A DNA stretch of 64,000 bases, taken from the NCBI GenBank assembly GCA_015698045.1, contig BLAL01000013.1, forward strand, positions 1,054,001 through 1,118,000, in the 5' to 3' direction. Positions 46,905 to 58,048 of this stretch are shown here, one piece after another. The notes below the pieces were generated by a model that was given only the letters and a program-made list of their open reading frames with translations, did not search any database and had not been told where the DNA came from. How positions within the stretch are numbered: position 1 is the first letter of the stretch; every line of letters begins with the position of its first letter. This stretch comes from Rhizophagus clarus (lineage: Eukaryota; Glomeromycota; Glomeromycetes; Glomerales; Glomeraceae). Position numbers and translations under genes: made by a program.

Positions 46905-48040
46905 TAGTGTTTGGATCCGGATAGAAACCGTCATCCGGATAAAATAAAAAAATTATCCGGTTTTTATCCGGGTTATCCGTCTCGGATAAAAATCCGGATA
47001 TATCCGGATAAAAACCGAAATCCGGATAAATTTATATAAAAATTTTTTTTGTAGATCGGTTTTAAAATAAATTTCGTGGTACTTATTTGTGGCTTTTAAT
47101 TAAATTAGTTGCAATTATTAATTAAAATCATAAAAACAATAGCATTTATTAGTTAAAATCGTGGCATTTCTTTTAATTAAAATCATGGCATTATTTGATT
47201 AAATTGATGGCTTTAAATTTGTGGCTTTATTTAAATTAAATTCGTGGCATTTATATGATTAAATTCATAGCATTTATTTGTTCAAATTCGTGGCATTTAT
47301 TTGATTAATTGATGGCTTTAAATTTGTGCATGGCTTTATTTAAATTAAATTCATAGCATTTATATGATTAAATTCGTGGCATTTATATGATTAAATTCAT
47401 GGCATTTATATGATTAAATTCGTGACATTTATATGATTAAATTTGTGGCATTTATTTGATTGAAATTCATGCACATTTGTGCCAATTAAAATTTGCAAAA
47501 TTTTATTAATTAAATTTTGATTTATAAATTATTTATTTATTATCAAAATTAATCTAGCTCTAAGCCTTAATTGAAATAAATAAATAGTGCATTTATTTTT
47601 GTTAGTGTTTTATGTTTATTATGTAAAATGTTTTTTAAATAAAGTGAATTTTACTTTTATTAAATGAGATGATAAATCTTTTAGTAAATTATATTTTTTT
47701 TACTCTTTTATTGAATAATTCTATTCTAAGCAGTATAAGATTTATTGTATTATATAAAATAAATTTTAAATCATGATAAAATAATTTTATTAAACAAATA
47801 AATCTTTTTTTATTAATAAATCAATGATACAAATAGAATATTTTACACATGAAATGAAAATTAAAAGAATAAAATAAAATTCAAAAAAAAAAAAAATTTT
47901 TTTTTATCCGGATTCTGGGTCAACCCGGATAATTTTTAACCGGATTCTTATCCGGGTAAAAACCGCAATTATCCGGATATCCGAAAAAAAAAAATTATCC
48001 GGATTCATCTGGTTAAATCCGGTTACGGATCCAAACACTA
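46905..48040. mobile_element. Non-autonomous hAT-like element, 1136 bp
   Basis: The ends are TAGTGTTTGGATCCG and its inverse CGGATCCAAACACTA. They are flanked on both sides by an exact 8-bp duplication TTAGATGA (46897-46904 and 48041-48048). An 8-bp target duplication with TAG-G-starting ends is the hallmark of the hAT superfamily. About seven ATCCGG motifs lie in each subterminal region, as expected of hAT transposase binding sites. There is no transposase; the middle is a minisatellite. The perfect target duplication indicates a fairly recent insertion, mobilised by an enzyme encoded elsewhere. Confidence 0.85.
47085..47475. repeat. Internal minisatellite of the hAT-like element
   Basis: About a dozen 24-30-bp units on the theme TGGCATTTATATGATTAAAT, followed by TCG or TCA. 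The units vary in length and carry substitutions. No coding potential. Confidence 0.75.
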
Positions 48041-48052
48041 TTAGATGAGTTA

Positions 48053-49512
48053 TGACCCGCCGTTCTGATCAAAAGTCTAGTATTAAATACTAGATTTATC
48101 TATATTAAAATATAGAAAAATCTAGTATAAAATATGGGAAAATCTAGTATAAAATATAGATAAATCTGGTATAAAATATAGATTTATCTATTTCATACTA
48201 GATTAATCTATATTTTATACTAGATCAGATCTATATTTTAATATAGATTGCCCTATATTTTACACCGGACTAATTTGTTAAGCTTCACCGGCATGATTAT
48301 CACCTGTCTATCTGCGCAGCATTAAGCGGTGGTCGTCAGGGTGTCTACAATAAATTTAATCACAAACATAGGAGAAGCTCATTAATAAAAATGACTAATT
48401 AGGACAAATTTTCTGTAACAAATTTCGAAATTCCCAGTTTATTAATAAATTTATAATTAAAATTGCTGTCATGAAAATTTTAATTTCTCATGTTCCATCA
48501 ATTATTTGTAATTTTTACCAACAAAATTTAATTCTTTAGAGGTATCTTTATAAAATTACAATCGCGAATTTGAAAATTTCTTAAAGAATTTGATCACATT
48601 ATCAATGTAAAAATTTAATTTATTAATATTTTTTATATCATCTATTTCGGGATGTCAGATCAGGAAAGAATTCAAAATAGCTTGTATACAAAAAAATCTG
48701 TACTAATCATTTTTACTATGGGGCTTCTCCTATTTTATAATTAAACTTATAGTAGATACTCCGACAATTTATGCACATAAAAAGGATTATCAGAAAAATC
48801 ATTCCTTTCCTGTGACACTTTGTACAAGAATTTTACAAATTATATATCTCTAAGATTATTTAATGCAAAAGTAGCATCGTTCACACATCTTAATGCCTGT
48901 TGTCTGAACTCTTTTAAGTCATTTAATAATTTTGGAGAAAGATTGATTTGCATTTTAACAAAAGTTTTAGCTATAATAATAAATAAATAAATATAATAAT
49001 AATGAGTTTTTGCATTATCCATCAAGAAAATTTTAAAATTTAATCAGTATACCTGATGTATTTTTTAAGTTTATTCACTGATAGCAGATAAAAAAGAGTT
49101 TTTCATTTATATATTACAAATAACAGATAAACAAAAATTCTGATTTACAGTAGGTGTGATAATCATGCCGGTGAAGCTTAACAAATTAGTCCAGTATAAA
49201 ATATAGGCGATCTATATTAAAATATAGATCTGATCTAGTATAAAATATCGACTCATCTAATATAAATTATAGGAAAATCTAGTATAAAATATAGATAAAT
49301 CTAGTATGAAATAGATAAATCTATATTTTATACCAGATTTATCTATATTTTATACTAGATTTCTCCATTTCATACTAGATTTAACTATATTTTATACTAG
49401 ATTTATCCATTTCATACTAGATTTATCTAGTATTTTATACTAGATTTTTCTATATTTTAATATAGATAAATCTAGTATTTAATACTAGACTTTTGATCAG
49501 AACGGCGGGTCA
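48053..49512. mobile_element. Palindrome-rich TIR element, complete copy (1460 bp)
   Basis: Begins TGACCCGCCGTTCTGATCAA and ends with its inverse (TTGATCAGAACGGCGGGTCA), flanked by TA on both sides (48051-48052, 49513-49514). The terminal repeats are long and unequal, roughly 250 and 360 bp. They are made of self-complementary units (CTAGTATTAAATACTAG, TCTAGTATAAAATATAGATA) followed by CTTCACCGGCATGATTATCA. No transposase is seen. TA targets fit Tc1/mariner-like or related cut-and-paste systems; the superfamily is not certain. Inside is a 43-codon exon-like frame. Confidence 0.75.
48840..48970 (-). other. Exon-like frame inside the TIR element (43 codons + stop)
   Basis: After an AG acceptor-like site (TTATTATAG) the minus strand reads AKTFVKMQINLSPKLLNDLK, EFRQQALRCVNDATFALNNL and RDI, then stop. 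The second element copy has the same 131-nt segment at 50728-50858 with seven amino-acid changes and no stop. No family is recognised. It may be a captured host exon or part of a short element-encoded protein. Confidence 0.5.
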
Positions 49513-49519
49513 TAATGAG

Positions 49520-51359
49520 TCAATATTTTATACTAGATCAGATCTATATTTTAATATAGATCGCCCTATATTTTATACTAGACTAATTTGTTAAGCTTTA
49601 CTGGCATGATTATCACCTGTCCATCTGCGCAGCATTGTAAGAAAAAAAAGGAAACTCTTTTTCCATTAAGGAGTGTCTATAATAAGTTTAATTACAAACA
49701 TAGGAGAAGCTCCTTAATAAAAATGATTGGGACAGATTTTCTGTAATAAATTTTGAAATTCCCAGTTTATTAATTAAAATTGCTGTTATGAAAATTTAAT
49801 TTCTCATGTTCCATCTATTATTTATAATTTTTGCCAATAATATTTAATTCTTTAGAGGTATCTTTAATATAAAATTACAATCATGAATTTGAAAATTTCT
49901 CAAAGAATTTGATTAGGGCAGTGACATATATTAGCTAATATTTTTTTATTATAGGCGCTTACCCTTCACCCCCAGATAAAATATCTTGGTCACATGCAAC
50001 CAATCATATTTTAAAAATTGTGTAACCTAATATTTTCGCTTACCCCTCCCACCCCTAAAATATTAGCTAATATATGTCACTGCTCTTACAATATCAGTGT
50101 AAAAATTTATTTGAAGAATTAATTAATATTTTTTATATGGTGGAATAGTTCGAAATTTGAAATCTTATTTATTTATATTGTGTGACTTAATTTTTAAAGT
50201 AATTTTTAAAGTATTTTGCTAAAGTATAATAATTGCCATGCAAGCAGCAAAATTTTTTTTTCCACTTTACGTGGAATTTTTATGGATTTCCATGGAATTT
50301 TCGTAAAAGTCATAAAAATTCTATGAAAACTAGTCCGAAATTTTATATTTTTATTATTGTTACTTATTAAAATTATCAAACTTTGACCCGTAATATTAAT
50401 TAAAATTCTTATTAAATTCTTTAAAATAAACCAATAGAAATGATCAGTACATATTGCTCTATCATTTTATCAGTTTAATTTCTTCTTTTTACTATTTAAT
50501 TTATAATTTATAAAGTTTGAAAGCCACATAATATTATTGTCGTTTATAGATGATAGCCACCATATCATTTATTTCAAGGAAAGGTATTCAAAATAGCTTG
50601 TATACAAAAAAAATCTGTACTAGTCATTTTTACTATGGGGCTTCTTGATTAAACTTATAGTAGAAACTCCAACAAATTATGCACATAAAAAGGATTGTCA
50701 GAAAAATTATTCCTTTCCCTTTATAAATTATATACCTCTAAGATTACTTAATGCAAAAGTAGCATGATTCACACATCTTAATGCCTGTTGTCTGAACTCT
50801 TCTAAGTCATTTAATAATCTTGGAGAAAGATTGGTTGGCATTTTAACAAAAGTTTTAGCTATAATAATAAGGAAAATTTTAAAATTTAATCAGTATACCT
50901 GATGTATTTTTTAAGTTTATTCACTTATAATAGATAAGAAGTTGTTTTCATTTGATTTATTAAAAGTAATTATTTATATATTACAAATAACAAATAAACC
51001 AAAATTCCGGTTTACAGTAGGTGTGATAATCATGCCAGTGAAACTTAACAAATTAGTCCGGTATAAAATATAGGCGACTATATTAAAATATAGATCTGAT
51101 CTAGTATAAAATATCGACTCATCTAATATAAAATATAGGAAAATCTAGTATAAAATATAGATAAATCTGGTATAAAATATAGATTTATCTATTTCATACT
51201 AGATTTATCTATATTTTATACTAGATTTATCTAGTATTTTATACTAGATTTTTCTATTTCATACTAGATTTATCTAGTATTTTATACTAGATTTTTCTTA
51301 TTTTAATGTAGATAAATCTAGTATTTAATACTAGACTTTTTGATCAGAACGGCGGGTCA
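49520..51359. mobile_element. Second copy of the palindrome-rich TIR element, left end truncated
   Basis: The right end matches the first copy (TGATCAGAACGGCGGGTCA at 51341-51359, then TA), and the interior is collinear: TGGCATGATTATCACCTGTC, CATAGGAGAAGCTC and the 43-codon frame at 50728-50858. The outermost part of the left terminal repeat is missing. A 171-bp MITE is inserted at 49916. The two copies lie head to tail almost touching, which suggests tandem insertion or segmental duplication. Confidence 0.75.
49916..50086. mobile_element. 171-bp TA-target MITE, complete
   Basis: GGGCAGTGACATATATTAGC at the left and the near inverse at the right (revcomp AGAGCAGTGACATATATTAG) form terminal repeats of about 27 bp. 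TA is present on each side (49914-49915, 50087-50088). The corresponding place in the first TIR element (about 48590-48605, GAATTTGATCACATTATC) lacks the insert, so it is a preserved empty site. Tc1/mariner-type (Stowaway-like) is the likely class. A truncated relative is at 23757. Confidence 0.8.
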
Positions 51360-51840
51360 TAGTTCTACTTCCAATAAATAGGGGCTACATGATCTTCATT
51401 TGCTGCGGCATATACGTAAGGTTAGCCCAATCCCATTTCATTATTCTATTGTACTGTATGACCAATGGATTATCGAAAAATTGCGCAGTGCATCTAAACA
51501 AATTAGTCTAGTCTAATATCGGTTATATTTTTATGCGGGGACAAAATATTCCAGACCGTTTTTTTCCTTGAATAACTTTTCTTAGAATATATACAAATGC
51601 CCATAGGTGTTTCCACCTAGAAATAATAGTGTTGTAAACTAACATGTCAGAATATGTATTCTGGTACTTCCTACAAGGAGATTCACAAAGGTTCCGGTTT
51701 TTGTTCACAATGGAAACGAGACACTTTACCAACTTAAGCACTTGATTAGAAGGAAAAAAGTGTTTTCCGCTATACAAACCCCGTCGATATAGTGCTATGG
51801 AAATAGGCTTTCCACCCTTCACTTCTTTGAAGGTCCATTT

Positions 51841-51864
51841 CAGTCGGAGACTGCTCGAAGAGCA
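51841..51864. repeat. Double hairpin (copy 2)
   Basis: CAGTC-GGA-GACTG runs directly into TGCTC-GAA-GAGCA, sharing the bases TG. Both stems are perfect with 3-base loops. Confidence 0.65.
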
Positions 51865-51952
51865 AACTGACCGTCTTGCCGCTCAACCACGCTTATTTAT
51901 CATCAACAGTCATACATAATCATCAACATAATCATATATATTTATCAACTTT

Positions 51953-52014
51953 TGTGATCGATTACAAAAAAAAATCTGTATGAATTTTCGAGAGAAGCGA
52001 GGAAATTTATACAG
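51953..52014. repeat. Palindrome pair: TGTGATCGAT motif plus CTGTAT...ATACAG (copy 1)
   Basis: TGTGATCGATTACA at 51953-51966 is followed by an imperfect inverted repeat at 51976-52014, CTGTATGAATTTTCG paired with CGAGGAAATTTATACAG. The same pair recurs at 62816-62906, and the second half at 62141-62195. Confidence 0.6.
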
Positions 52015-52803
52015 AAAAGTTTTTACGAGACATATAATTCAATTAACTCGTTAATCGAGGAGCGCATACAACAAGGTTAGCTTACATAAACTACTTTTGT
52101 TTTGTATAGTTACATGTCGTAGATAGAACATACCATCTCCAAACCATGTTTTTTGGACTCGAGAAAGAAAGTCTAATACTAGGGGCGTGTTAGTCAAACT
52201 ATCAGAGCATTGAAATTGAACATATCATTGACGAGTCCAAGTATTCTCAATGGGAAAACAAATTGATGCTACTAGAAAAACAAAATGCCTAATATAAATT
52301 CCAATGTGCAATTTAAAGCGTGGTGGAACAACGTTAAATTAGGAAAGGTTAGTGATATGATTAAACGATATCTCAAAAAAGGATAAACTTCCGTCCACAT
52401 AATTTCGATTACTTAAGTGTTTTCATTGTGACTTTAACCAGGTTCACTAATATTAACCCCTGGAATAATCAAAGAAAGGTATTTGATACGCACAATACTT
52501 ATTTCAAACAGTCTCTTTTTCGAAGAACAATTATACATGAAAATGATTGTTATGTAAATTTAGAACAAAAATTTGAGCGAATAAGAGATGGTGATCGGTT
52601 AGTATATATTTCTTAGTTGTAGATTATATAGCTACTAGTTTGTTATTTTCGATCATTAGTATGTACAGTATTATTAACTGTATCTGTATTTTTATCCTCG
52701 TATCAGATAATAAAAAACTTACGTAGACATTTTCTCAATCTAACGATTTAACATGTTAAAGAGTGACAAGTCTGCGAATGTGTGGAATTAAAGACGTGAA
52801 AAA

Positions 52804-53049
52804 GATCGAATATGATTGGTGACAATGACAGATTGACTCTGGGAATCTCAAATGTATGTAGGGTTCGAGCCATTTTTTTTGTGATCGAAAACGAGAAATA
52901 TTATAGTGATAAGATAACAGGGTTAGAAAAATCATGATCGAATACAATTGGTAAACAATGATAGGTTCGAAGGAATGACTCTAGGAGTTAGAACTTGATT
53001 GCAGATAGGATTTGACCATTGTTCTTGTGATCGAAAACAAAAGATTATA
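52804..53049. repeat. Imperfect tandem duplication, ~110-bp unit
   Basis: Two units, from about 52805 and 52936. They share GATCGAATA(T/C), ATTGGT(G/A), ACAATGA, GACTCT(G/A)G and TTGTGATCGAAAAC in the same order. Several substitutions and indels separate them. Confidence 0.55.
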
Positions 53050-54462
53050 TCTGATATAGTATCAAAATATTAATAATAACCATATGAGGAACATAACAAA
53101 TGTCGACTTAGTCAGTTTCAACCAATTGAAAACGAGGACATATAGCCGAGTTCCACTAGAAGTTATAACTATCTCTTGATTACAAAATGGGATCGAGATT
53201 ATTATCCCACGAACTTCGGACTAAGAGAATTGTCTGATATCGCCATTGAAAATCGTAATTTAGTGATACGGTAATACAAAAAATGCAAATCACTTATAGA
53301 CTTAGATACAATCTTCGTCCTTGTACTCAGGGTTACTGTGTGGGGTATGCGCAGTTCTACTTAGAACAAGTCAACCGTGACCTCAAGGTCACAGTCTCGT
53401 AGTTGAGAATTTTTTTGAATAAATTGTATCACCTATAACATGTGACAAAATCATACTGCGAACATAGAATTTTTTCGAGAAAGTTGGTAACACTCGTTGT
53501 CAGTGAACACATCCTTTACAATAAATGCAACAAAAATGAACTATATTCGTTCCTTTACAAGGACAGTCGCACTAGATATTGTCTCTTCCAATCTACTAAT
53601 TACAAAGTCGATTAGAACTAATGAGAACGCAAATAATATCATAAAGGTGTATCAACGGTAATAAAATAATACAACTGTTGTTTATAAGGATATCCGAATG
53701 TTTATAAAAGGAAACTGGGGCGTCTAAAGGATCATATAGAGAATGTATAGGTATAATTTGGTGAAACTGTGAAAGGGTATTTTCTTTGAAAGGCTAAAGC
53801 TCTCGTGAACCTTTTTATTTTCATACCTTATCTTATTATAGATGATCGTAGATGATGTATTGGTTAACCAAGATTACTCCAATGTGGTTATACAATAAGT
53901 GGGAAGAAATAGTAATACGATGGATTGTCGCATTATACTTATTCCACTTGCATTACACCTATGCATTGATACAATATCTACATGAGAATCATAGCCTTAC
54001 TAGTATTAGTATGATTACAGCGAAATTAGAAATGATAAGTCAAATTAGGCAATACTCTTATTTGGGTTCATTAATCGTGCTGATGTATAACCGCTCTGTA
54101 AGTATACTATTTTGTTCTTATACTACTTATGTCACATGAATATATTGATTTGTGAGTTAACATGGTCCATTTGATTACCATAAAGAGGACATAATATTAT
54201 TTTAGGGTAGTCTTATATCGAACACGTGGATTAACCTTTACTAATATATTTCCCTTGGAATTTATCCTTCAGGTCTCCTTTATAAATTATTAGCTCTTGT
54301 TCCAGATCATTGTCTTATTTTTACGGTATCAAATTTCTGATCCTAGGCACAGTTTATTTCTTTTTTGGTTTTGTTTTTCATTTGAACTAAAGTGATCTTT
54401 ACTAAAAAATGGGATACGGAACAGATAATTATATCTGTCCAACAACATAAAAACAACATAAT

Positions 54463-55860
54463 TTGTCGGTCGAGGATGTATACGACAAAGAAGAGCTAGC
54501 TACTAAGTTAGTAGTTAAGGATCACAATGCGGACGTGTATAGGGTTTTTCATTCACATGAAGAGTTTTGGAAGTTCAACGATAACGTAACCGAACACTTA
54601 AGATCCTTTTCCGAAGTGGTGTATAGAGATTTACCACAATTTCCTAGAATACATGTGGAGTTTTGCCACTCAATAGACTCCCTGGAACGAAAATAGTTAG
54701 TCTACTGAAACAAATCATTGATGGGATGTTAGAGGTGTTTCGTAATAGATATAGTGGAATAATGAACGTTCCTAATTCACCAAATGATTTTGTTGTCATG
54801 GATGAGTATGGTCAGAACAGACATGGTTACTGGACAAACGATTTTCACATACAAGCCACTTCATTCGCATTTGCCGACTATAAAGAGGCTAAGGAATTCA
54901 CTCTTCGTGTTCGTTCAAGTTTGTCCGTAGAAGTCGGACGATTCATTAGCCTACAATACAATGTCCCTATTCAACTAGTTCCTATATTAGGTTCTACGTG
55001 TCCTAAAGAATCTTTACACAAGAAGATTTCCCGCTTTAGTCGATTCTTAAAAACAAACGTTGATATCCACAAGAATGAATTATTCGTTAAAGAAGTTTCC
55101 AGGACTGGAATGCAATGCTCATCCTACACCAATAGCCGACTGTGACACACAAAATGAATATGTCTCGTCTGGTTCATCAAATAAGCATGGAACTATGAAT
55201 GAAGGTCCTTACAGTGTGATCAGTGGAAACGACTTTACTGTCCAACAACAAACGACTTCATTAACTAGACAAGATAATTTATGCGGTGAAGATTCGTTAC
55301 AGAACAAAGGTAATAGTGATGACAAACAATCTGACAGTACCGGTGAAGAACAAAGGGAAGCCACGATTACAATGTTGCCAACAAAAAAACATCTGCCTTC
55401 GATTAATAATCAGTACGCTATTGCATTAAACTGTTTGGTCCTGTTTTTCTTCATTCCAAATGAGATCAAACAAAGCAATAAAAGACAAATGTGAAGTGGA
55501 ACACGTGTCACTGAATCAAAGATACTACAGAAGAAAAAGGATGGTATGTTGGAAAGACAGCAGCATCAACGTCAACATAGAGGAAATGCGAGAATTGAAA
55601 AAGACCTTGGACGCAGAAGTAGTAATCGTTGGAATCGTTGGAAGGCTTGTAGTAATCAAAATATTCGATTCAAGAATTATTTTCGCAAAAAACGAGACAA
55701 ATATCAGTGAAACAAGATCATATAGGTGCGGTCCTCACATGTTCATAGCAATTACACCATCGTGCCGTTCATACCAATTCAATCCACCATGAACAAGATA
55801 TGGGCTACTATCAGAAACGTTTAAGGCTACTCAGTAACGATGACACAAATAGCACAAATG
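54463..55860 (+). pseudogene. Fossil primase-like gene of a virus-like or large mobile element
   Basis: Broken plus-strand remnant with roughly three or more breaks. Recognisable parts in order are an N-terminal region (EEFWKFNDNVTEHLRSF), a stretch like the catalytic region of archaeo-eukaryotic primases (RNRHGYWTNDFHIQ, then FADYKEAKEFTLRVRSSL), a Cys/Ser/Thr-rich segment, and a basic tail. SFHI-type followed by F-x-D-x-x-E-A-K/A-x-F wording is typical of primases of large DNA viruses and related elements. Nothing here can be a working enzyme. The family assignment is tentative. Base composition and lack of introns set it apart from the host genes. Likely old. Confidence 0.4.
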
Positions 55861-57053
55861 CTGGTTAATAAAATGGGGACGATATCGAACATTCCAAAAT
55901 GGGGGGAATTACATTTATCCAAAAACAGGGGAGTTTTTGTGTCTACTACAGAACAGAGTATATTTATTGTTTCGTTTACCAACATGTGTACTGGAATCGA
56001 AAAATAGTGAGCAATGTTTACGTTTAACGTACCAGGTGCTATATCATGATGATCTTAAATAATCGGATCAGTTATCGCAAATAATAGTAATAACTTCATT
56101 ACACATGGATATGATGATTGGATCACACTCAATCAGGTTTAAAGGTTGCGACAATATTTTGGATAAGTTATTTAGTAATCGAAACGGAGGATATATGTAT
56201 CCTATCATCGAAGAAACTGTAGGACATAGTATTTGATTGCAAGGGAAAGTATTTTAGTAATCGAAGATGAGAGACGTAATGTTTGGCAGAAGACAGCATG
56301 TTCGATAATAGAAAAAAAGTAATTTGATCATAGGTAGGAGTGTATCCGTTGGATATAGGCAACATTTGAAATTGGGATCAGCCATGCAATCTGGATACCT
56401 ACGAAGTATAGTTGTTCTTTTTTCTGTATGTGCTCCCTTCCAATTTTTATTCTTACATATGTTCGATATTGTCTCATTATATACTAATTGTTATCTATTA
56501 TAATATTCATTTGCTCGATATCAATAATATTCATCGATCATAGTAAATATTTCTTCATTCATCAGGAATTGTTAACAGTCGTACACTTATTGGCAAATAA
56601 TCCGTAATACTATCATGAATGCTGCTTTTTCATCTATTGATAATCATGTGACGACGAATCAATCCAGGAGAAAAGAATCTTCTCCACAAATGGATGAAAC
56701 GAAAGGTCATATTAATCGTCTTAATCGTAAACAAATATAATGTAACCCTGTATTTTCGTAATAATTTTTTAGTGTATGTATAAATAAAGATCAACACTTG
56801 AAATCATTGCCAATAATATTCTTATGTCAGTTAATACATGGTAACATTTTTATTTCACAAGTAAAAGCTTTTTCGAAATTCTCATAAAATCAAAATAAAT
56901 TGATGTACCTCATATTACGAAAATAAAAATAGTACAGAACACATATGCAAGTAAAACACGATATCATTAATGTTTAGTACAGTAATACCTTTATAATTTT
57001 TTAAAAAATAAATAATAAACAAAAAGAAGTCATCTAAAACTCACAATTCACAT
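55861..57053. other. Intergenic of the less AT-biased segment
   Basis: Contains a 41-codon frame listed separately and polyadenylation-like AATAAA near 56783. Otherwise nothing is recognised. Confidence 0.4.
56615..56740 (+). CDS. Possible small protein or terminal exon (41 aa)
   Basis: ATG at 56615 to TAA at 56738 reads MNAAFSSIDNHVTTNQSRRK and continues polar and basic to NRLNRKQI. AATAAA follows about 45 bases after the stop. It has no family resemblance, and it could be the last exon of an older gene or chance. Confidence 0.2.
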   Translation: MNAAFSSIDNHVTTNQSRRKESSPQMDETKGHINRLNRKQI

Positions 57054-57788
57054 TTAGTTAATAGCCTGATAACCGACATTAGCATTTCGTCTATTCTCAC
57101 GATATCGATAATAGATATGAAACAGAATAGCGCTAATAATAATACCCAGTACAAATCCAATTGTTCCAGTAATTATGGGAAATCCTGGTTGATGTTCCAA
57201 TAAATCCAATAAATGAATATCCACACGAGCAAGAGTCATGTCGCAATCGAATTTATTATCTATACCTACACCTACAATGAAATCGATATGCTCATTTGCT
57301 CTTACAGTAATTCCACTATCAGTTGTTTTGAACGATCTTGAATCTTCAGGACCGGCTAGGTCTATTTCCCAAAGCGTCATTACATTATTATATATTATGT
57401 AACCTCCCGAATGTTGTGCACAATCTTGAATATGTGTAAAAGTTACGTCTAAGACATATGATCCATCCTTCGGTGCAGTAAATCTCACAACAGAGAATCT
57501 ACCATCGTCGCCTGGATGCATGGCTACACCGTTAGCAATAAATTTTATAGAGCCAGAGATAATATTCGTTGGCTTTGTGTTATAATAAACACCCAGCCAG
57601 TGAGTAAACCATATAGTATCACCCCCAAACCAAGCGACTATTTCATGTTCATTTGGTTCCAGATCTAAGTGTGTAAATAAATTGAACATTCCGGATACAT
57701 AATAACCAGTAGGCTTTGAGCCGTAAGACCATACAGAAGAAGGGTTATATGTACGCGAGAAGTCAGAACTTAATGACCATTTTGGCAT
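57054..57788 (-). CDS. Type I membrane protein with a bacterial-type beta-sandwich surface domain (244 aa)
   Basis: Single-exon frame from MPKWSLSSDFSRTYNPSSVW. Residues ~8-195 follow a pattern I associate with beta-sandwich domains of bacterial secreted/PEP-CTERM proteins: DFS..NP..VWSYG near the start, then MHPGDDGRFSVVRFTAPKDG and Y.LDVTF. SGGYIIYNN..LWE and ANEHIDFIVGVGIDNKFDCD come next, with a final strand. Residues ~205-230 (FPIITGTIGFVLGIIISAIL) are one membrane segment followed by a basic YRYRENRR stop-transfer and a short tail. No N-terminal signal peptide is visible, so either an upstream exon is missed or the tail anchors it. The frame is intact. Its domain looks bacterial, so horizontal transfer or carriage by the surrounding element is possible. 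Molecular function unknown; carbohydrate binding is a guess. Confidence 0.65.
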   Translation of the reverse strand: MPKWSLSSDFSRTYNPSSVWSYGSKPTGYYVSGMFNLFTHLDLEPNEHEIVAWFGGDTIWFTHWLGVYYNTKPTNIISGSIKFIANGVAMHPGDDGRFSVVRFTAPKDGSYVLDVTFTHIQDCAQHSGGYIIYNNVMTLWEIDLAGPEDSRSFKTTDSGITVRANEHIDFIVGVGIDNKFDCDMTLARVDIHLLDLLEHQPGFPIITGTIGFVLGIIISAILFHIYYRYRENRRNANVGYQAIN

Positions 57789-58033
57789 TTTTTCTAATGG
57801 TTGTCTTTTAATGATACGAAGTGTTTCCTATTACGTCATTATACACATTTTATAACTGAAAAAAAACTCATGCATAAACCCCACCAAATTTCTCCAGGTT
57901 GTGACGAATAGTGTACGTGATGAATAAGATTTAGACCACTCGAAAAAAATTGAGTCGCTGAGATAAATATAGTCAGCGCGATCTCTGCAATCACGTGATC
58001 TGTGACAGTTAAACATCACAACCAGGAAAATGT

Positions 58034-58048
58034 CACGTGATATATATA
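58034..58048 (-). promoter_or_regulatory. TATA-like and CACGTG motifs upstream of the membrane protein gene
   Basis: TATATATA (58041-58048) and CACGTG (58034-58039) lie about 250 bases before the ATG at 57788 on its strand. Spacing is long unless there is a 5' leader or intron. Confidence 0.25.

Larger units (their letters stand above)
51360..54459. other. Less AT-biased segment, fossil-like, no intact gene
   Basis: Open frames here are short and unrelated to host families: 51523-51822 minus (99 codons), 52428-52616 plus and 53852-54139 plus (95 codons). The tail of the second one, EQKFERIRDGDRLVYIS, faintly resembles the thumb-region wording of family B DNA polymerases; this is a weak hint only. 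GTGACCT-CA-AGGTCAC near 53370 is a palindrome. Given the primase-like fossil next door, the whole stretch may be one old virus-like or mobile-element insertion. Confidence 0.35.

Noticed and set aside
35000-48000. CRISPR-like array in the repeat-rich parts
   Set aside because: The repeats are contiguous minisatellites or transposon ends without regular unique spacers, in eukaryotic DNA.
51830-51905. tRNA-like stretch on the minus strand (TGGTTGAGCGGC ... CTTCGAGC)
   Set aside because: The A-box-like and B-box-like words are too close, and the region is better explained by the double hairpin.
52804-52880. Possible tRNA: GGTTCGAGCC followed by a run of T
   Set aside because: No room for a 3' acceptor strand, no convincing A-box or cloverleaf, and the sister repeat unit lacks the motif.
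53362-53390. GTGACCT-CA-AGGTCAC palindrome as a hormone-receptor-like site
   Set aside because: A single short palindrome in fungal DNA gives no support for such a site.
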